A DNA stretch of 8,306 nt from Chloroflexota bacterium (lineage in GTDB: Bacteria; Chloroflexota; Limnocylindria; P2-11E), in contig VBEU01000123.1 of the NCBI GenBank assembly GCA_005883775.1, forward strand, positions 1 to 8,306, written 5' to 3'. Under the pieces are notes generated by a model. The model was given only the letters and a program-made list of their open reading frames with translations, was not told the origin of the DNA and did no database searches. Numbering within the stretch: the first letter of the stretch is position 1; every line of letters starts with the position of its first letter. Position numbers and translations under genes: made by a program. Below, one piece after another: positions 6,492-8,306 of this stretch.

Positions 6492-7196
6492 TCAGCGAAG
6501 CGCGGCTTGCTGAGCGGCGATGAGCTGGCCGATCCCGTCGAGCGCGAGCGCCAGGACGCGGTCGAAGTCTCCACGGGAGAACGGTCGGCCCTCGGCCGTG
6601 CCCTGCACCTCGATGAGCTCGCCCTCGCCGGTCGCGACGACGTTCACGTCGGCATCGGCGATCGAGTCCTCGGCATACGCCAGATCGAGGAGCAGGTCAC
6701 CCCTCACGTAGCCCGCGGAGACCGCGGCGACGTTTCGCACGATGGGCGAGGGCTTGACCTTGCGCACCGCATGCGCGAGCGCGATGAAGCCGCCGGTGAT
6801 CGCGGCCGTCCGCGTGCCGCCGTCCGCCTGGATGACCTCGCAGTCGACCACGATGCTCCGCGGACCGAGCGCCTTCAGATCGATCGCCGCGCGAAGCGCG
6901 CGGCCGACAAGGCGCTGGATCTCGAAGGTCCGCCCGCCCGGACGCCCGGCGATGCTCTCGCGTTGGCTCCGCTCGGGCGTGCTGCGCGGAAGCATCGCGT
7001 ACTCCGCGGTGATCCACCCGGTCCCCTTGCCCTCGAGGAATTTCGGCACACTTTCCTGAAGCGTCGCGAGACACAGCACCTTCGTGTCGCCGAAGGAGAT
7101 CTCGGCGGAGCCTTCGGCGAACTTCGAGACGCCGAGGTTGATGGTGATCGGACGAAGGGCCGTGGGCGTGCGGCCATCCGGCCGCGCGAAGGTCAC
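6492..7196 (-). CDS. rph: Ribonuclease PH
   Basis: RNase PH is a phosphate-dependent 3' exoribonuclease that trims tRNA and other RNA 3' ends, acting as a hexamer in the cytoplasm. The 234-residue product has normal length and all landmarks: RPDGRTPTALRPI at 5-17, TGWITAEYAMLPRST at 59-73, PGGRTFEIQRLVGRALRA at 86-103 with the likely phosphate-binding Arg89, IQADGGTRTAAITG at 122-135, and DLAYAEDSIADAD at 171-183. The last contains the two catalytic aspartates (Asp177, Asp183). I chose GTG at 7196 because it makes the N-terminus VTFARPDGR, overlaps the mazG stop as GTGA, and has a strong GGGAGGAG ribosome site 5-7 bases upstream. GTG at 7211 is in frame but lies on top of that ribosome site. 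The gene is coupled to mazG and followed by the MMPL gene. Confidence 0.96.
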   Translation of the reverse strand: MTFARPDGRTPTALRPITINLGVSKFAEGSAEISFGDTKVLCLATLQESVPKFLEGKGTGWITAEYAMLPRSTPERSQRESIAGRPGGRTFEIQRLVGRALRAAIDLKALGPRSIVVDCEVIQADGGTRTAAITGGFIALAHAVRKVKPSPIVRNVAAVSAGYVRGDLLLDLAYAEDSIADADVNVVATGEGELIEVQGTAEGRPFSRGDFDRVLALALDGIGQLIAAQQAALR

Positions 7197-8068
7197 GCGG
7201 TCTCCTCCCACACGCGGCGCATCTCTTCGGGAGCGTAGGACTCCAACGCACGGCCATCCGCGGCGGCGCGTGCCTCGACGCGGCCGACGTGCATCGCGAA
7301 GCGCTCGTTCGCATCGCGGAGCGCGGTCTCCGCGTCGAACCCGGCATGGCGCGCCGCCGCGACGATGTCGAAGAGCAGCTCGCCAAGAAATTCCTGATCA
7401 TCGATGTCGAGCGGGAGGTCGAGACGCGGCGGTTCGAGCTTCACTCGAGCGGCGCGCTCGAGCATGCGTTCCGCAGCGAAGAGTGCGGGCAGCTCGCGCG
7501 GGACGCCGCTCAGCAGGCTATGAGCGCCGCCGTCCTGCTCCTCGCGCTTGATGCGCTCCCACTGCGCGAGAAGCTCGCCACCGGACGAGATCTGCGTTCC
7601 CGCGAACACATGGGGGTGGCGCCGGATGAGCTTCTCGTTCAGGCGGCGCGCGACCTCGTTCGCGTCGAAGGTCCCCTCCTCCCGCGCGAGCTCCGCGTGC
7701 AGCGCGATCTGCAGCAGAAGGTCGCCCAGCTCGTCGCTGAGACGCGCCGGATCGCCCGAGTCGAGAGCGGCGAGCGTCTCGTAGGCCTCCTCCAGAAGGT
7801 GCGGGCGCAGCGAGACGTGCGTCTGCTCGCGGTCCCAGGGGCACCCGTCGGGTGCGCGAAGCCGTTCGACGATGCGCAGCACCGTATTGACGGACGCGAG
7901 ATCAGCGAAGGGCTCGAGTGGCGCGAGGACCACAAATCGCGGGCCTCCAGCGGAATCGCGCTCGGCTTGGCCGACGGTGCTCGAGCGGTCGGGCTCGAGG
8001 AACGTCACCGGATGCGCGGCGGGATAGCGCGCGCGGACGAGTGCCCAGTCGACGGGGGCATCGAGCAC
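7193..8068 (-). CDS. mazG: MazG-type nucleoside triphosphate pyrophosphohydrolase
   Basis: MazG hydrolyses NTPs and dNTPs, including non-canonical ones, to NMP and pyrophosphate with Mg2+. The product shows the typical LRAPDGCPWDREQTHVSLRP (71-90), then LLEEAYE (91-97) and DELGDLLLQ (112-120), the metal-binding EExxE...ExxD helices, and a LNEKLIRRHPHVFAG segment (143-157). A second, divergent MazG-like helical domain follows at about 222-272 (EFLGELLFDIVAAARHAGF, then ETALRDANERFAMHVGRVEA). It keeps the LLF and N-x-x-F landmarks but lacks a full acidic set. The N-terminal 50 residues (WALVRARYPAAHPVTFLEPD) resemble the end of the tetrapyrrole-methylase domain fused to MazG in YabN-like proteins. 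GTG at 8068 is the only conventional start in frame. Coding-like sequence continues upstream to about 8176 without one, so the real N-terminus is doubtful. It overlaps rph by GTGA. Confidence 0.93.
   Translation of the reverse strand: MLDAPVDWALVRARYPAAHPVTFLEPDRSSTVGQAERDSAGGPRFVVLAPLEPFADLASVNTVLRIVERLRAPDGCPWDREQTHVSLRPHLLEEAYETLAALDSGDPARLSDELGDLLLQIALHAELAREEGTFDANEVARRLNEKLIRRHPHVFAGTQISSGGELLAQWERIKREEQDGGAHSLLSGVPRELPALFAAERMLERAARVKLEPPRLDLPLDIDDQEFLGELLFDIVAAARHAGFDAETALRDANERFAMHVGRVEARAAADGRALESYAPEEMRRVWEETA
7202..7209 (-). promoter_or_regulatory. Shine-Dalgarno GGGAGGAG for rph
   Basis: This strong purine-rich site on the minus strand lies within the last codons of mazG, five to seven bases before GTG 7196. 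It decides that start over GTG 7211 and indicates efficient re-initiation at the GTGA overlap. Confidence 0.85.
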
Positions 8069-8176
8069 GATGGCGACCGCGCGGAAGGTAGAGAACGCAT
8101 GCCGATCGAGGCGGCTCGCCGGGACGAGATCGATGCCGGCGGGCCAGCGCTCGAGAACGGCGGCGAGCGCCGCCGT
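8069..8176 (-). other. Start-less coding-like extension upstream of mazG
   Basis: This stretch is open in the mazG frame and reads like protein (AALAAVLERWPAGIDLVPAS, RLDRHAFSTFRAVAIV). Of the 37 codons from 8179 to 8069, 32 end in G or C. The frame stays open back to a TGA at 8239-8237 but contains no ATG, GTG, TTG or CTG. It may be the true mazG N-terminus using a rare start (ACG at 8176 or ATC at 8134), the scar of a lost methylase domain, or the result of a sequence error. Confidence 0.6.
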
Positions 8177-8177
8177 G

Positions 8178-8306
8178 CTACTCGAACTCGAGGCCGGGGA
8201 TGAGGCGGACGATATCGTGAGCCTTCTTCTGCTGGTTCAGCCAGTACTGGTAGGCGCTGTCGCTGATCGTCTTCTTCTGGGTATCGTCGAGATCGCGCCA
8301 ATCCGA
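8178..8306 (-). CDS. C-terminal fragment, probable parvulin/SurA-like foldase
   Basis: The last 42 codons of a gene that enters from the right edge, ending in TAG at 8180-8178. The reverse strand reads DWRDLDDTQKKTIS, then AYQYWLNQQKKAHDIV and finally RLIPGLEFE. The pattern of a helix with YQYWLNQQ followed by a short tail ending in PGLEF recalls C-termini of membrane-anchored peptidyl-prolyl isomerases, which are often found next to mazG. With so little sequence, that name is an inference. The gene heads the visible part of the leftward cluster. Its stop lies 109 bases before GTG 8068 of mazG, but right at the point where the coding-like upstream extension of mazG begins. Confidence 0.6.
   Translation of the reverse strand, partial: SDWRDLDDTQKKTISDSAYQYWLNQQKKAHDIVRLIPGLEFE

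Noticed and set aside
6507..7238. Long plus-strand open frame (243 codons) opposite rph
   Set aside because: It mirrors the rph reading frame, and its sequence is charged and repetitive with no family resemblance.
7289..8203. Long plus-strand open frame (304 codons) opposite mazG
   Set aside because: It is antisense to a clear MazG protein, has low-complexity Arg/Glu/Asp-rich content and no recognisable motif; typical of GC-rich shadow frames.
1..8306. tRNA, rRNA, CRISPR, insertion sequence or rho-independent terminator
   Set aside because: I read both strands for cloverleaf-like segments, direct repeat arrays, transposase motifs and hairpins followed by T-runs and saw none.

Overview
The window is a high-GC, very compact stretch of a bacterial chromosome. 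GC-rich third codon positions, frequent GTG starts, an MMPL-type RND transporter, a Tat-type lipoprotein signal and a HIT protein with an N-terminal CxxC suggest a Chloroflexota-like or possibly actinobacterial organism. I cannot fix the phylum from sequence reading alone. I see no mobile element, CRISPR array, tRNA or rRNA, and no gene-free stretch over 300 bases.

Layout, left to right. (1) 1-368, minus: the first part of a Tat-exported lipoprotein that looks like a THI5/NMT1-type ABC substrate-binding protein, cut by the window edge. (2) 418-951, plus: a DUF488 protein, divergent from (1). (3) 2201-2758 and 948-2204, minus: an ECF sigma factor and a membrane-anchored probable regulator with an RseB/LolA-like extracytoplasmic region, overlapping by ATGA. 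(4) 2841-3323, plus: a HIT-family nucleotide hydrolase/transferase, divergent from the sigma gene. (5) 8306 down to 3320, minus: a leftward gene cluster. It holds the C-terminus of a probable parvulin-type foldase, mazG, rph (RNase PH), an MMPL/RND transporter, rdgB (XTP/dITP pyrophosphatase) and a small DUF4260 membrane protein.

How the genes work together. MazG and RdgB are both house-cleaning pyrophosphatases for non-canonical NTPs, and RNase PH trims RNA 3' ends, so the leftward cluster centres on nucleotide hygiene and RNA maturation. The transporter sits between rph and rdgB, a pair that is commonly adjacent. The sigma/regulator pair looks like an envelope-stress sensing switch, and its targets are unknown.

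Most interesting points. Four gene pairs are joined by 4-base GTGA/ATGA overlaps. Both convergent pairs end on one shared CTAG palindrome that gives a TAG stop to each strand. mazG has about 36 codons of strongly coding-like sequence upstream of its first conventional start and no ATG/GTG/TTG/CTG there. The MMPL gene has a TATATA box only 8 bases before its ATG, suggesting an internal, nearly leaderless promoter. I did not find a clearly new defence or mobile system; most genes are housekeeping or regulatory.
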